Shown: one piece after another, positions 8,516-16,745 of the stretch
Position numbering within the stretch: the stretch's first letter is position 1
Layout of the letters: each line of letters opens with the position of its first letter
Assembly: GCA_026627385.1 (NCBI GenBank)
Contig: JAPNUR010000031.1
Span: forward strand, 1 to 35,730
DNA from: Bacillota bacterium
GTDB taxonomy: Bacteria > Bacillota > Sulfobacillia > Sulfobacillales > Sulfobacillaceae
Length of the DNA: 35,730 nucleotides
Direction of reading: 5' to 3'
Notes under the pieces: model-generated
Seen by the model: only the letters and a program-made list of their open reading frames with translations
Databases searched by the model: none
Told to the model about the DNA's origin: nothing
Translations under genes and position numbers: made by a program

Positions 8516-10024
8516 GTGGATAATAACATTTATCTTGGCATTGACGTTGGAACTCAGGGTATCCGGGGCATAGCTTGGCAAAGTGGCGAGATTGTGGCGC
8601 GGGCTCAGGTGGCTCTGGTTACTCGAACCCCCCAAAGCGGTTGGGCCATGCAAGAGTTGGCACACATTTGGTCGGGCTTCCGGTTCGTGGTAACTAACTT
8701 GGCTGGACAGCTAGGCGACCGGTGTCACCTTATTCGGGGACTAGGGATTGATGCCACTGCGAGTATCTTATTGGTCACCCCCTGTGGCGAACCCTTGACG
8801 GACGTGTTATTGTGGATGGACGTGCGTGCGAAAGACTACGTCGAGACCATTGGGGGTCTCATGGGGCGACCTGAGTCGGCGGAACTGCCGTGGTCTAAGG
8901 CGCTCTGGTTGTACGAACACCACGGTGCCCTATTTCGTGGAAATCGATTGGTGGAGGTTGCCGATTGGCTTACATGGCGATTGACGGGGGAGTGGACTCG
9001 CTCGGAGTCAAGCGCCATCCTTAAATGGCATGCCCAATTGCCAAATTATCTACCAGAGTGGGCGAACTTGTTTCCTGAGATTGCCGACGCGTTGCCAAAA
9101 CGGGTCGTGAGGGTGGCAGAGCCTGTGGGAGTAATACAGCGCGCTGTTGCCGAAGAACTCAACTTGTCGGATAACCCTATCGTCATACCCGGGTCGCTCA
9201 TCGATGCTTACGCAGGGGCCATTGGGTCGGGAGCCTTGGAGGATGGTAGTATGGCACTCATCCTAGGCTCGTCGACTTGTGAGTTATTTCATGGCCGCGG
9301 GTTTACGGCGACGGCGGGTCTATGGGGACCGTTTCACGACATCTATCATGTGGGATTAGATGTATTGGAGGCCGGCCAACCGTCGACCGGTTCCGTCGTA
9401 CGATGGGTACAAAGAAATTTTGCGCCAGGCTGTACTTTGGAAGAATTGGATTTGCGGGCGAGCAAAGTGAATCCGGGGAGTTTAGGGTTGAAAGTATTCC
9501 CGGCTTTTCAAGGGGTGCGGAGCCCCTGGCCGGATGCTAGTAGCCGAGGACAAATCGATGGCCTATCGTTAGGCCACGATGTGAGTCACATGCTTCGAGC
9601 AGTATATGAGGGCACCGCAATTGATATTCGCCGAGTGATGGATGTCTTAGAACCGGGCACTGTTCGGCGTATTATTGCATCTGGCGGAGGCGTTAAAAGC
9701 CAATTGTGGACACAAATCATAGCAGACGTTTGCGGATTGCCGTTAGAATTGGCGGACAATGATGCTGTAACTCGTGGTGCCGCTATGCTCGCAGCCAAGG
9801 CCGACGGAACAATTAATAATCTCGCTGATATTTCGTTTCAATGGCCCACTATTACCCCGTCTGATAATAATGGCCTGTATCAGAAATTATATTCGGAATA
9901 CCTTGAAGTCTTTCCAACCAAAAGGCCACGGATTGTGAGTAAGTTTCTTGAGGCTAATTCATTTCCACCCGTAACCCCGTATGGGAACGATTCATCCGGT
10001 TCGATGGGTGGACGTCGTCATTAG
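8516..10024 (+). CDS. FGGY-family carbohydrate kinase
   Basis: 502 residues from a GTG start with a GGAGG site; the frame is open further upstream but would overlap the PfkB gene. Domain I begins with the phosphate-binding loop YLGIDVGTQGIRGIAW. The middle has IDAYAGAIGSG and LILGSSTCELF, reminiscent of ribulokinase. Domain II carries the C-terminal family motif IIASGGGVKSQLWTQIIADV. FGGY enzymes phosphorylate pentoses, deoxyhexoses, glycerol or AI-2. In rhizobial rhamnose loci an FGGY kinase (RhaK) works alongside an RhaSTPQ transporter much like this one. The gene order supports sugar phosphorylation after uptake, but the substrate is open. Confidence 0.88.
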   Translation: MDNNIYLGIDVGTQGIRGIAWQSGEIVARAQVALVTRTPQSGWAMQELAHIWSGFRFVVTNLAGQLGDRCHLIRGLGIDATASILLVTPCGEPLTDVLLWMDVRAKDYVETIGGLMGRPESAELPWSKALWLYEHHGALFRGNRLVEVADWLTWRLTGEWTRSESSAILKWHAQLPNYLPEWANLFPEIADALPKRVVRVAEPVGVIQRAVAEELNLSDNPIVIPGSLIDAYAGAIGSGALEDGSMALILGSSTCELFHGRGFTATAGLWGPFHDIYHVGLDVLEAGQPSTGSVVRWVQRNFAPGCTLEELDLRASKVNPGSLGLKVFPAFQGVRSPWPDASSRGQIDGLSLGHDVSHMLRAVYEGTAIDIRRVMDVLEPGTVRRIIASGGGVKSQLWTQIIADVCGLPLELADNDAVTRGAAMLAAKADGTINNLADISFQWPTITPSDNNGLYQKLYSEYLEVFPTKRPRIVSKFLEANSFPPVTPYGNDSSGSMGGRRH

Positions 10025-10473
10025 CGCAGCATTACAGACGGTGAGGATTTGTCCTCGTGCATTTTTGCTGTGGATAAGGATTCTATTCGTGAATTGCTGG
10101 AGTGGACGGAATACAGTAACTAGGGCAGCGATCAGAATCTACTCCAAGGGCGCTGACCTCAGCCTATCTTTTAAGCTGGGCCGTCGCGGTTCGCGCCGAT
10201 GACGACACCGGTGGCATACCCAGTGTCGTGGACCCGCTTCGCAACCCTAGCCATCCAATTACACACCGCCTCTGCTTGTAGCCTTCCTCCGGACAGAGGG
10301 TTATGGAATTTTTCCTGGATGAGCGGATTCGGGATTTTACGACGCGTCAATGGATGCTGGCATCCGCCGATTCCGTTCCGGTTGCAGAGGTGATGGGCGG
10401 CAACAGATGCCCCTATGAAACGGATGCACCGCTCCGTTTAACTTTCGCGCCCAGGAACTGTCTCATCTCGTGA
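10025..10473 (+). pseudogene. possible decayed gene after the sugar operon
   Basis: There is no intact gene between the kinase stop and the convergent flavoprotein gene. Protein-like pieces occur in successive plus-strand frames: SSCIFAVDKDSIRELLEW in the kinase frame after its stop, LTSAYLLSWAVAVRADDDTG in another frame, and a 56-codon ORF at 10303-10473 starting MEFFLDERIRDFTTRQWM. The last has only a poor GAGGG site close to its ATG. Pieces in this order could be one gene with several frameshifts, perhaps the missing catabolic enzyme of the operon. No family could be assigned and chance open frames are not excluded. Confidence 0.3.
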
Positions 10474-10481
10474 GATGGAGA

Positions 10482-11606
10482 TTAGCTTTTGAACCAATGG
10501 TGCAGGAGCGTGCGCGCCGTGTGTTGCTGAAGCGCCTGGTAAGAACCGTAACCTCGCGCGATATCGAGATAATCACGGATCAAGCGCGGATCCTGGCCAA
10601 AGTGCCGCGCCCAAAATAAAGCCCTGGGATAGAAGAGAATGCTCATACGGGCCGCAGCGCGTAATGGCGGCCAGACTTCTTGACGAAAACGGCGCGCGTA
10701 TGCGGTTAAGGGATCGCCGCGGGTTATGTGGCGAATAATACATTCGCTGGCCAGTGTTGCTGTCAATAACGCCGAATAAATGCCCTCAGCGGAGAAAGCA
10801 TCCATGTATCCGGCTGCATCGCCAACAAAGAGAGTGTGGCCAGTCATTGGCGACACATAATGCCAGCGGTATGGCAGAGGGTGGCCCTTGGGCGAGACCG
10901 TCCGGGACCCGGCAACGCTTGCGGCTAATGCCAAAAACCGTTGTTTCAAGGGGAACGCAGAGGGCTGGAAGGAGCCTACGCCAATGTTGAGCCACCCGCT
11001 GCGAGGGATGATCCAACTATAACCCCAGGGAACGTCGCCCAGGCGAATTTCCACGCGGTTAGCGTACAGTTCCCATTCATGCGCATCAGCCAGAAATTCC
11101 CCCTCTACGGCGGCGCCAAGTCGGGGCAAAGGGAATTTCGTGAGCCGAGCCACCGTGCTGTGGGCACCATCAGCTGCCACGACATAAGCGGCCTCGTATT
11201 GGCTATGGGTGGTAGTGAGGAGGTATCCGGCGGGTGTTGCGGCCATGTTGACCAGTGCCTCGCCGTCGTGAATGAGGGCCCCACGGCGACTCGCAACCTC
11301 AACCAAAGCGTAATCGAATGTGGGCCTATCCACCACATGGCAGTAGGGTTCGGGCGTGGCGACGGTGACAGGGGTGTGGTTCGGGTGGCTCAGAGTCCAT
11401 CGATCGGGGTGGGATTGGATATACGGGACAACCTCACGGGGTAGCAATGACAACGCTCGGTGAGTCAGAGCGCCGCCGCAGGGCTTCACGAGGGGCATCC
11501 GGGCCTTTTCTAGCAAAAGCACCGACAATCCTGCGTCAGCAAGCCGGTATGCAGCGGTAGATCCAGCGGGTCCGCCACCTACGACCACGACCGAGAATTT
11601 GCGCAT
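10482..11606 (-). CDS. geranylgeranyl-reductase-family FAD-dependent oxidoreductase
   Basis: 374 residues. The protein opens with a Rossmann FAD-binding motif, VVVVGGGPAGSTAAYRLADA, followed by the ELEK-type turn LLLEKA. The family loop KPCGGALTHRAL comes next, and later the second FAD motif FVGDAAGYMDAFSAEGIYSA. Members reduce isoprenoid chains (archaeal lipids, menaquinone, chlorophyll tails) or act as uncharacterised flavin oxidoreductases. The start MRKFSV has GGGGAGG seven bases upstream; an ATG two codons earlier is too close to that site. It is a single gene, divergent from the MFS gene and convergent with the sugar locus. No isoprenoid gene is nearby to confirm the substrate. Confidence 0.85.
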   Translation of the reverse strand: MRKFSVVVVGGGPAGSTAAYRLADAGLSVLLLEKARMPLVKPCGGALTHRALSLLPREVVPYIQSHPDRWTLSHPNHTPVTVATPEPYCHVVDRPTFDYALVEVASRRGALIHDGEALVNMAATPAGYLLTTTHSQYEAAYVVAADGAHSTVARLTKFPLPRLGAAVEGEFLADAHEWELYANRVEIRLGDVPWGYSWIIPRSGWLNIGVGSFQPSAFPLKQRFLALAASVAGSRTVSPKGHPLPYRWHYVSPMTGHTLFVGDAAGYMDAFSAEGIYSALLTATLASECIIRHITRGDPLTAYARRFRQEVWPPLRAAARMSILFYPRALFWARHFGQDPRLIRDYLDIARGYGSYQALQQHTARTLLHHWFKS

Positions 11607-11649
11607 TACCATGCCTCCCCAGCCAATGTATGCTCTGCTCCAGTGAATA

Positions 11650-11667
11650 GACCCGCATGAACGGGTC
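11650..11667. promoter_or_regulatory. inverted repeat between divergent genes
   Basis: GACCCGCATGAACGGGTC has six-base arms and a six-base centre. It lies in the 117-bp gap between the divergent flavoprotein and MFS genes. It could be an operator for either or a small hairpin in a leader. No clear -35/-10 pair was found beside it. Confidence 0.3.
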
Positions 11668-11723
11668 ATCCTACATGGAAGACATCAACCTATCCGCGCG
11701 CGTCGCGGCCGACGGAGGATCGT

Positions 11724-13096
11724 GTGTCGTCTGTCACTGAGTCCTTAAATGAAGCCGCCTGGGATTGGATCCATGTGAAAACCGCTGCGATCGCGGGGAT
11801 CGGCTATTTTACGGATGCCTACGATTTGTTTGTCATTGGTGCGGCGCTGGCGCTGATCCGTTCGCAATGGCACCTCCAGCCGTTCATGACGGGCCTCTTG
11901 GGATCCGTCGCGCTGGCGGCGGCCTGTTTGGGCGCGTGGATTTTTGGGCGAGCGGGCGACCTTTGGGGGCGCCGAGGCTCTACGGTTTGGAGGCGCTTCT
12001 CATGGCGATCGGAGCGCTTCTGTCCGCCTTGGCCTGGAATCCTGGCACATTAATCGTGGCCCGGTGTTTCCTCGGACTCGGGATTGGCGGTGACTACTCC
12101 GTAAGTGGGGTACTCATGAGCGAATATGCCAACGTCAAGGATCGCGGGCGCATGGTGGCCATCGTCTTTTCCATGCAGGCCCTGGGTCTGATAGCCGGGC
12201 CTGTGGTGTCTTTGACCTTGTTGGCCGCGGGTCTTGATCCTGCCTGGGTGTGGCGCCTCATCTTGGGTTTAGGAACTCTTCCCGCTTCAGTGATTATCTA
12301 CTATCGCCGGAGACTGCCGGAATCACCGCGCTATACGGCCCAGGTCGAGGGCCGCGAGGCGGAAGCATCAATGAATCTTATGCAATTTGGACACCTGGGA
12401 TCTTGTTATTCCAGCGAACCGTCGGCAGGTCAACGACTTCCGTTATATCACTTGTGGCGCGAACCGCGGCTATTCTTGACCCTCTTAAGCACCGCTGGCA
12501 CGTGGTTTCTCTTCGACTACGCCTATTACGGAAACTCTATTTCGCTACCGATTGTCCTAAACATGGTTGATCCGCATGCCACGATGCTTAGTCAAATGGC
12601 GTGGTCCTTAATGATGTTTACCATGGCGGCGGTGCCTGGGTATGCGTGGGCGCTCTGGCGCATTGACCACATTGGACACCGCCGACTGCAATACCAAGGA
12701 TTTTTTGCCTTGGGGATCACGTTTCTGGCCATTGGCCTAGTGCCCGCCTTAAGCCACACCGTATGGGCATTTCTGGTGGTTTTTGGGTTAAGCTACTTTT
12801 TTGCGGAATTTGGTCCGAATACCACGACGTTTGTACTATCGACGGAAGTCTTTCCGGTTAGCCTGAGGACCACGGGCAATGGCATATCGGCAGGTATGGC
12901 CAAGCTGGGCGCCTTCATCGGGGTCTTTCTCTTTCCGGCGTTGACCGCGCGGTGGGGGTTAAATCGCACGCTCATTCTTATCGCCTTGTTTTCATTTGCC
13001 GGCATGGGCCTCACCTTTCTTCTACCCGAACCCGCCGGGCGCGCATTGGAGGACGTGACAACCAGGTTCGTGCCCATCGACCCTCAAGGGCCCTAA
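11724..13096 (+). pseudogene. MFS transporter, phosphate:H+ symporter-like, one frameshift
   Basis: Reading begins at GTG 11724 with a GGAGG site and runs in one frame through TAAIAGIGYFTDAYDLFVIG to the MFS loop GRAGDLWGRR. It then continues one frame back as RLYGLEALLMAIGALLSALA and on to 13096. The break lies within about 11964-11976, close to a run of five G; one inserted base restores the loop. The repaired protein would be about 457 residues with 12 hydrophobic segments. Its segments resemble the Pho84/PHS branch: YGLEALLM, a large central loop, then TWFLFDYAYYGNSISLP. It probably imports phosphate or another anion with protons. A true mutation, a read error or frameshifting cannot be told apart here, but no canonical slippery heptamer is present. 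Confidence 0.75.
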
Positions 13097-13194
13097 TGCG
13101 GAATATCGATACAGAGGTCTTGTCGTGGTGTCGAGTGCTGCCAAAAGTTGTCGTGAACTAAAGAGTTGCGGTCCTAAGGGACTTTGTTAGACTT

Positions 13195-14121
13195 ATGGTA
13201 GAAAGTGGCATGGAAGAAAATGGATTAGGGTGTGATCCCTTGGGCTGTCGCGGAGTATGGGTCGTTGGTCGTGATGGGTTGGTTGTGGCCAAGGAAACAC
13301 GGGAACCGACAGAATGGGTATCCAGGGTTGTCCAAGAGGCCAGGGAGCTAATGGCAGCCGAGCAGTCGTCGCGCATCCTGTCTCTGGCACCGCACGAGTG
13401 GTGCCATATGTATCGGGTGGCGTGGCAGGGATTTGATGGGGTCTTGGTGATCTGGGAGGACCGCACAGAAGAGGACACATGGCGATTAACGGTGCAAAGT
13501 ATGGCTCACGATATCAACAATCTTTTGGCCGTCGTGAGTGGCCACATGGAACTGTGGCCTCATCGCCCTCCAAGTCAGCAGGAGCAAACCCGTCGAGAAG
13601 TCGAGTGGGCGCTAGAACAAGCGGTAGAACTCGTGGCACAACTGAATACGTTGGCCACCGGCGACGAGCCAGGCCATGGCTCAGCGAATCTGTTGGAGGT
13701 CTTGCAGCACCTGGGAGCCTGGGTCGAACGTCCAAATATCCGTCTTGAACTTGACTATCCTCCGACAGCAATTCCTGTCGTGGATATGCCGCGAACAGCG
13801 TGTGTGGAAATTTTTCACAATCTTTTGCAAAACGCTGCAGACGCGATGCCTGATGGAGGGATCATTCAGATATCCGTGCAAGTGACCCAGGACGTGGTGA
13901 TGGTCAGCGTCCAAGATTCGGGGCCGGGGATCGCCAAAGATGAAGAAGAGGCCATTTTTTCACCGTATTATAGTACCAAGGCGAGAGGCAGAGGACTTGG
14001 GCTGTACCGGGTGCGGGAGCTTGTGGAACAATACCAGGGATCCGTTCAGCTCCAATCGGTTTCCGGGGTGGGCAGTTGCTTTGTCGTGCGTTTGCCGCGC
14101 ATGCGCGAGGCGCCGCCGTAG
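13195..14121 (+). CDS. orphan cytoplasmic sensor histidine kinase
   Basis: 308 residues without a membrane segment. The first 95 residues form a small input domain of unknown type. The dimerisation/phosphoacceptor segment is QSMAHDINNLLAVVSGHMEL, with His105 as phosphorylation site. The ATPase part has an N-box HNLLQNAADAMP (Asn213), G1 DSGPGI (about 241-246), F-box FSPYYSTK and G2 GRGLGLY. This arrangement resembles NtrB-class kinases. No response regulator is adjacent, so its partner is elsewhere. The ribosome site is weak (AAGGGA, rather far from ATG); a second in-frame ATG five codons on is possible. It lies between the MFS gene and tRNA-Arg. Confidence 0.88.
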   Translation: MVESGMEENGLGCDPLGCRGVWVVGRDGLVVAKETREPTEWVSRVVQEARELMAAEQSSRILSLAPHEWCHMYRVAWQGFDGVLVIWEDRTEEDTWRLTVQSMAHDINNLLAVVSGHMELWPHRPPSQQEQTRREVEWALEQAVELVAQLNTLATGDEPGHGSANLLEVLQHLGAWVERPNIRLELDYPPTAIPVVDMPRTACVEIFHNLLQNAADAMPDGGIIQISVQVTQDVVMVSVQDSGPGIAKDEEEAIFSPYYSTKARGRGLGLYRVRELVEQYQGSVQLQSVSGVGSCFVVRLPRMREAPP

Positions 14122-14154
14122 GTGGACATCTTCTAATCGAGGGCATTGTTACCG

Positions 14155-14183
14155 TTGCGGGACCGCGACAGATTTGCTATGCT
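14155..14183 (+). promoter_or_regulatory. promoter of tRNA-Arg/tadA
   Basis: TTGCGG (14155-14160) and TATGCT (14178-14183) are 17 bases apart and end 33 bases before the tRNA. They fit a vegetative promoter for the tRNA and possibly tadA. Confidence 0.45.
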
Positions 14184-14216
14184 GTTAGCGGTGCCTCAAG
14201 GGCGCCAGTATTTCAT

Positions 14217-14292
14217 GCGCCCGTAGCTCAGGGGATAGAGCAGAGGTTTCCTAAACCTTGTGTCGGTGGTTCGAGTCCTCCCGGGCGCACCA
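14217..14292 (+). tRNA. tRNA-Arg (anticodon CCU)
   Basis: A full cloverleaf is present with acceptor GCGCCCG/CGGGCGC, D-arm GCTC...GAGC and anticodon stem GAGGT/ACCTT. The loop TTCCTAA gives CCT, which reads AGG. The CCA end is encoded. The T-stem GGTGG/CCTCC has a central T-T mismatch, where CCACC would pair perfectly. A run of six T follows the CCA. Confidence 0.93.
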
Positions 14293-14314
14293 TTTTTTGA
14301 ATGGGTCTGGTTGG

Positions 14315-14776
14315 ATGGATTGGCAGCATGCCATGACGTTGGCGTTGGAGGAAGCGGCCGCTGCGGCGCACTGTGGTGATGTGCCGGTGGGCGCAGTATT
14401 ATTGGATGCGGCCGGTCAGGTGATAGGTCGCAATCATAATCGCCGCGAGCAGAACCACGATCCGACGGCCCATGCAGAAATGCTGGTGTTACGCGAAGCA
14501 GCTGACAAGCACGGCGGGTGGCGCCTTTTAGGAACAACGCTGGTCGTGACATTGGAGCCTTGTGCCATGTGTGCTGGTGCGATGGTTCTGGCGCGCATTC
14601 AGCGGGTAGTTATCGGGACCCCGGATCCGAAAAGCGGAGCGGTGGTAAGCTTATACCAGCTGACGCAGGATCCGCGGCTCAATCATCAGGTGGAGGTGGT
14701 CGTGGGCGTTTGCAGGGATGAATGTGCAGAGCAGTTAAAAGCCTTTTTCCGGGCGCGCCGACAAGCGCGCGAATAG
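14315..14776 (+). CDS. tadA: tRNA-specific adenosine deaminase
   Basis: 153 residues. This is a cytidine-deaminase-fold zinc enzyme with HAEM (His53, Glu55) and the zinc motif PCAMC (Cys83, Cys86). It deaminates A34 of tRNA-Arg(ACG) to inosine, so that one tRNA reads CGU, CGC and CGA. The start MDWQHAM was chosen because the longer open frame would run into the tRNA-Arg gene; its ribosome site is weak (GGTTGG). Position next to tRNAs, the SRP RNA gene and dnaX is the conserved Firmicute arrangement. Confidence 0.93.
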   Translation: MDWQHAMTLALEEAAAAAHCGDVPVGAVLLDAAGQVIGRNHNRREQNHDPTAHAEMLVLREAADKHGGWRLLGTTLVVTLEPCAMCAGAMVLARIQRVVIGTPDPKSGAVVSLYQLTQDPRLNHQVEVVVGVCRDECAEQLKAFFRARRQARE

Positions 14777-14791
14777 AATAAGGGATGTTTC

Positions 14792-14887
14792 GGAGAGGTG
14801 TCTGAGCTGGTCGAAGGAGCCCGACTCGAAATCGGGTAGGCGGTCCAAGAAGCCGTCTCGTGGGTTCGAATCCCACCCTCTCCGCCA
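14792..14887 (+). tRNA. tRNA-Ser (anticodon CGA)
   Basis: Class II tRNA with acceptor GGAGAGG/CCTCTCC, discriminator G and encoded CCA. Anticodon stem-loop CCGACTCGAAATCGG gives CGA, reading UCG. A long variable arm (TAGGCGGTCCAAGAAGCCGT) is typical of serine tRNAs. Confidence 0.95.
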
Positions 14888-14902
14888 TATCAAGATCATG
14901 TT

Positions 14903-14996
14903 GGAGGGGTGGCCGAGTGGTTTAAGGCGCACGCCTGGAAAGCGTGTTGGTGGGCCAAATCCTGCCTCGAGGGTTCGAATCCCTCCTCCTCCGCCA
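14903..14996 (+). tRNA. tRNA-Ser (anticodon GGA)
   Basis: Class II tRNA with acceptor GGAGGGG/CTCCTCC (one G-T pair), discriminator G and encoded CCA. Anticodon stem-loop CACGCCTGGAAAGCGTG gives GGA, reading UCC and UCU. A long variable arm is present. It follows the other tRNA-Ser by 15 bases, probably on the same transcript. Confidence 0.95.
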
Positions 14997-15019
14997 TCGC
15001 ATTCATAGAGGCTAAGCGA

Positions 15020-15148
15020 GCCATGGAGCTGCATCGATTGGGTCCCGCGCGGACGACCCCTGTGAACCCCGTCAGGCCCGGAAGGGAGCAGCGGTAAGCA
15101 GCATGGTTGTGGCGCCGCGGGAGTGCCTGATCGGTGCAGCCCTATGGC
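15020..15148 (+). ncRNA. ffs: signal recognition particle RNA, small bacterial type
   Basis: The hallmark SRP core GTCAGGCCCGGAAGGGAGCA with its GGAA tetraloop, followed by GCGGTAAGC, is at about 15069-15097. The ends pair as one long helix: GCCATGGAGCTGCATCGATT at the 5' end with TGATCGGTGCAGCCCTATGGC at the 3' end. The RNA binds Ffh and targets membrane proteins to the translocon. It lacks the Alu extension of the longer Bacillus scRNA. Ends are estimated from the helix. A short T-run follows. Confidence 0.93.
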
Positions 15149-15177
15149 TTAATTTTTGGCGACTGAGGCGGTACAAT
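15149..15177 (+). promoter_or_regulatory. promoter of dnaX operon
   Basis: A weak -35 TTAATT (15149-15154) and a good -10 TACAAT (15172-15177) are spaced by 17 bases, 20 bases before the dnaX start. Confidence 0.4.
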
Positions 15178-15197
15178 AAGCCGGAAGGAGGGCTAGC

Positions 15198-16727
15198 ATG
15201 GCTCATCAAGCGTCCTACCGCGTGTATCGTCCCCGGTCCTTTCGCGAGGTGCAGGGCCAAACGTTGACCGTGGACACCTTGCGCGAAGCGGTACGGCAAG
15301 GCCGGCTGACGCATGCTTACTTGTTCGCGGGGCCGCGCGGCACGGGCAAAACGAGCGTGGCACGTATCCTCGCCAAAGCGGTGAACTGTACGGCGCTTGA
15401 GGACGACGGCAACCCGTGCCTTCGATGCGAGTCCTGCCGCAGCGTTGAAAGCGGGCAGCACCTGGATGTGATTGAGATTGACGCCGCATCGAACCGCGGC
15501 ATCGATGAAATCCGAGACATCAAGGAACGCATCACTCACCAACCGGCACAAGGACGGTATAAAGTCTACATCATTGACGAAGTTCATATGCTCACGCCAG
15601 ATGCCTTCAACGCGTTGTTGAAGACATTGGAAGAACCGCCGCCTCATGTGCTGTTTGTGCTGGCCACAACTGAAGCCCATAAATTGCCGGTGACCGTGCT
15701 TTCCCGCTGCCAGCGTTATGAATTTAAGCGATTGACGGTGGCAGAAATTGCCGATCGCTTACGCTATGTCTCCGAACAGGAACAAGTGGCCTATGAACCT
15801 GAGGCGTTGGATATTTTGGCTGAAGCTAGCGATGGGGCGCTTCGAGACGCCTTGAGCTTGTTTGACCAAGCTGTGGCGGTGGAGGGGAAATTGACCGCAG
15901 CGGGTGCCGCGCGGATGAGCGGCATGATGGACCGCCGTCAGGTGGAATCCCTGGTGGAGGCGATGACTCGGTCGATTCACGAACTCGTAGAGGCGGTCAT
16001 AGAGATACGCAGCGAAGGCGTTGACGACAAGCTGATTTTGCGCGACCTTGCCCGTCAGCTGCGGGACATTCTGCTATTTCGGGTGGGCGGGGACGCATTA
16101 TTTCCTGCATATCGGCGAGAGAGCTTACGGCGCCTGGACGCCTTGTTGCCTGACTCAGTGGAGCCGGCCTGGTGGATTCACGCGGCTGACCAACTGGCGG
16201 CCGCCGAATCGCGGTTGCGGGGTGGGTTTCCTGCCCAGCTAGCGGTGGAGCTCGCCCTTTTAAAGCTCCAACAAGAGCTTCAGGAGGCAAGTGGGGCTTT
16301 ACCGGATCCGACCAGTTCACCGGAATTGCGTAGCCCCAAAACGCTAGAGGCGGTCGCCCATAACGACAACAACCCCGTGTCGGCACGCGACCCATATCAG
16401 GCGGTGCTGGACGTTATGAAGCGGGAGCGGCCGAGCACCCACGCCCTGTTTGACGAGTGGGCCAGCGGAACCTGGAGCGCTTCGGAGGGCTTGGTCATCC
16501 AATTTAAAAGTTCTGTGCATTTTAATTTGGTGCAGGATCCGCACCATAAAGAGGTATTGGAGCGCGCCATCAAGGCAGTGCTGGGCGATGATAGTGGGTA
16601 CCAGCTGCGGTTACAGGAGGGGACCGGCACGGTCACGCAGGGATCGCCGCGCTCCTTGGCAGAAGAGGTGCGGGATTGGTTTGGTGCGGTTCCGTTACTC
16701 GGCTTTGATGAGCCGCACAATCGTTGA
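15198..16727 (+). CDS. dnaX: DNA polymerase III subunit gamma/tau
   Basis: 509 residues. The clamp-loader AAA+ ATPase has Walker A GPRGTGKTS (45-53), a zinc module (Cys64, Cys74, Cys77, Cys80), Walker B IIDEVH (125-130) and the SRC sensor (169-171). A collar domain follows to about residue 360, then a variable linker and a tau-like C-terminal domain. It loads the sliding clamp and links polymerase to helicase. Ribosome site AAGGAGG, six bases before ATG. It heads dnaX-ybaB-recR. No A-rich slippery site for programmed frameshifting was seen, so one full-length product is expected. Confidence 0.97.
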   Translation: MAHQASYRVYRPRSFREVQGQTLTVDTLREAVRQGRLTHAYLFAGPRGTGKTSVARILAKAVNCTALEDDGNPCLRCESCRSVESGQHLDVIEIDAASNRGIDEIRDIKERITHQPAQGRYKVYIIDEVHMLTPDAFNALLKTLEEPPPHVLFVLATTEAHKLPVTVLSRCQRYEFKRLTVAEIADRLRYVSEQEQVAYEPEALDILAEASDGALRDALSLFDQAVAVEGKLTAAGAARMSGMMDRRQVESLVEAMTRSIHELVEAVIEIRSEGVDDKLILRDLARQLRDILLFRVGGDALFPAYRRESLRRLDALLPDSVEPAWWIHAADQLAAAESRLRGGFPAQLAVELALLKLQQELQEASGALPDPTSSPELRSPKTLEAVAHNDNNPVSARDPYQAVLDVMKRERPSTHALFDEWASGTWSASEGLVIQFKSSVHFNLVQDPHHKEVLERAIKAVLGDDSGYQLRLQEGTGTVTQGSPRSLAEEVRDWFGAVPLLGFDEPHNR

Positions 16728-16745
16728 TAAGGGAGGCTGGGTGCC

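Noticed and set aside
2938-10024. Autoinducer-2 (Lsr) uptake operon
   Set aside because: Overall similarity is clear, but the residues that hold AI-2 in LsrB are mostly replaced, the regulator is DeoR-type with no LsrR assignment possible, and LsrF/LsrG are absent.
14258-14314. Longer tadA start
   Set aside because: It would place coding sequence inside the tRNA-Arg gene; homologues start near MDWQHAM.
15198-16727. Programmed frameshift making a short gamma form of dnaX
   Set aside because: No A-rich slippery heptamer with a following hairpin was seen in the expected region.
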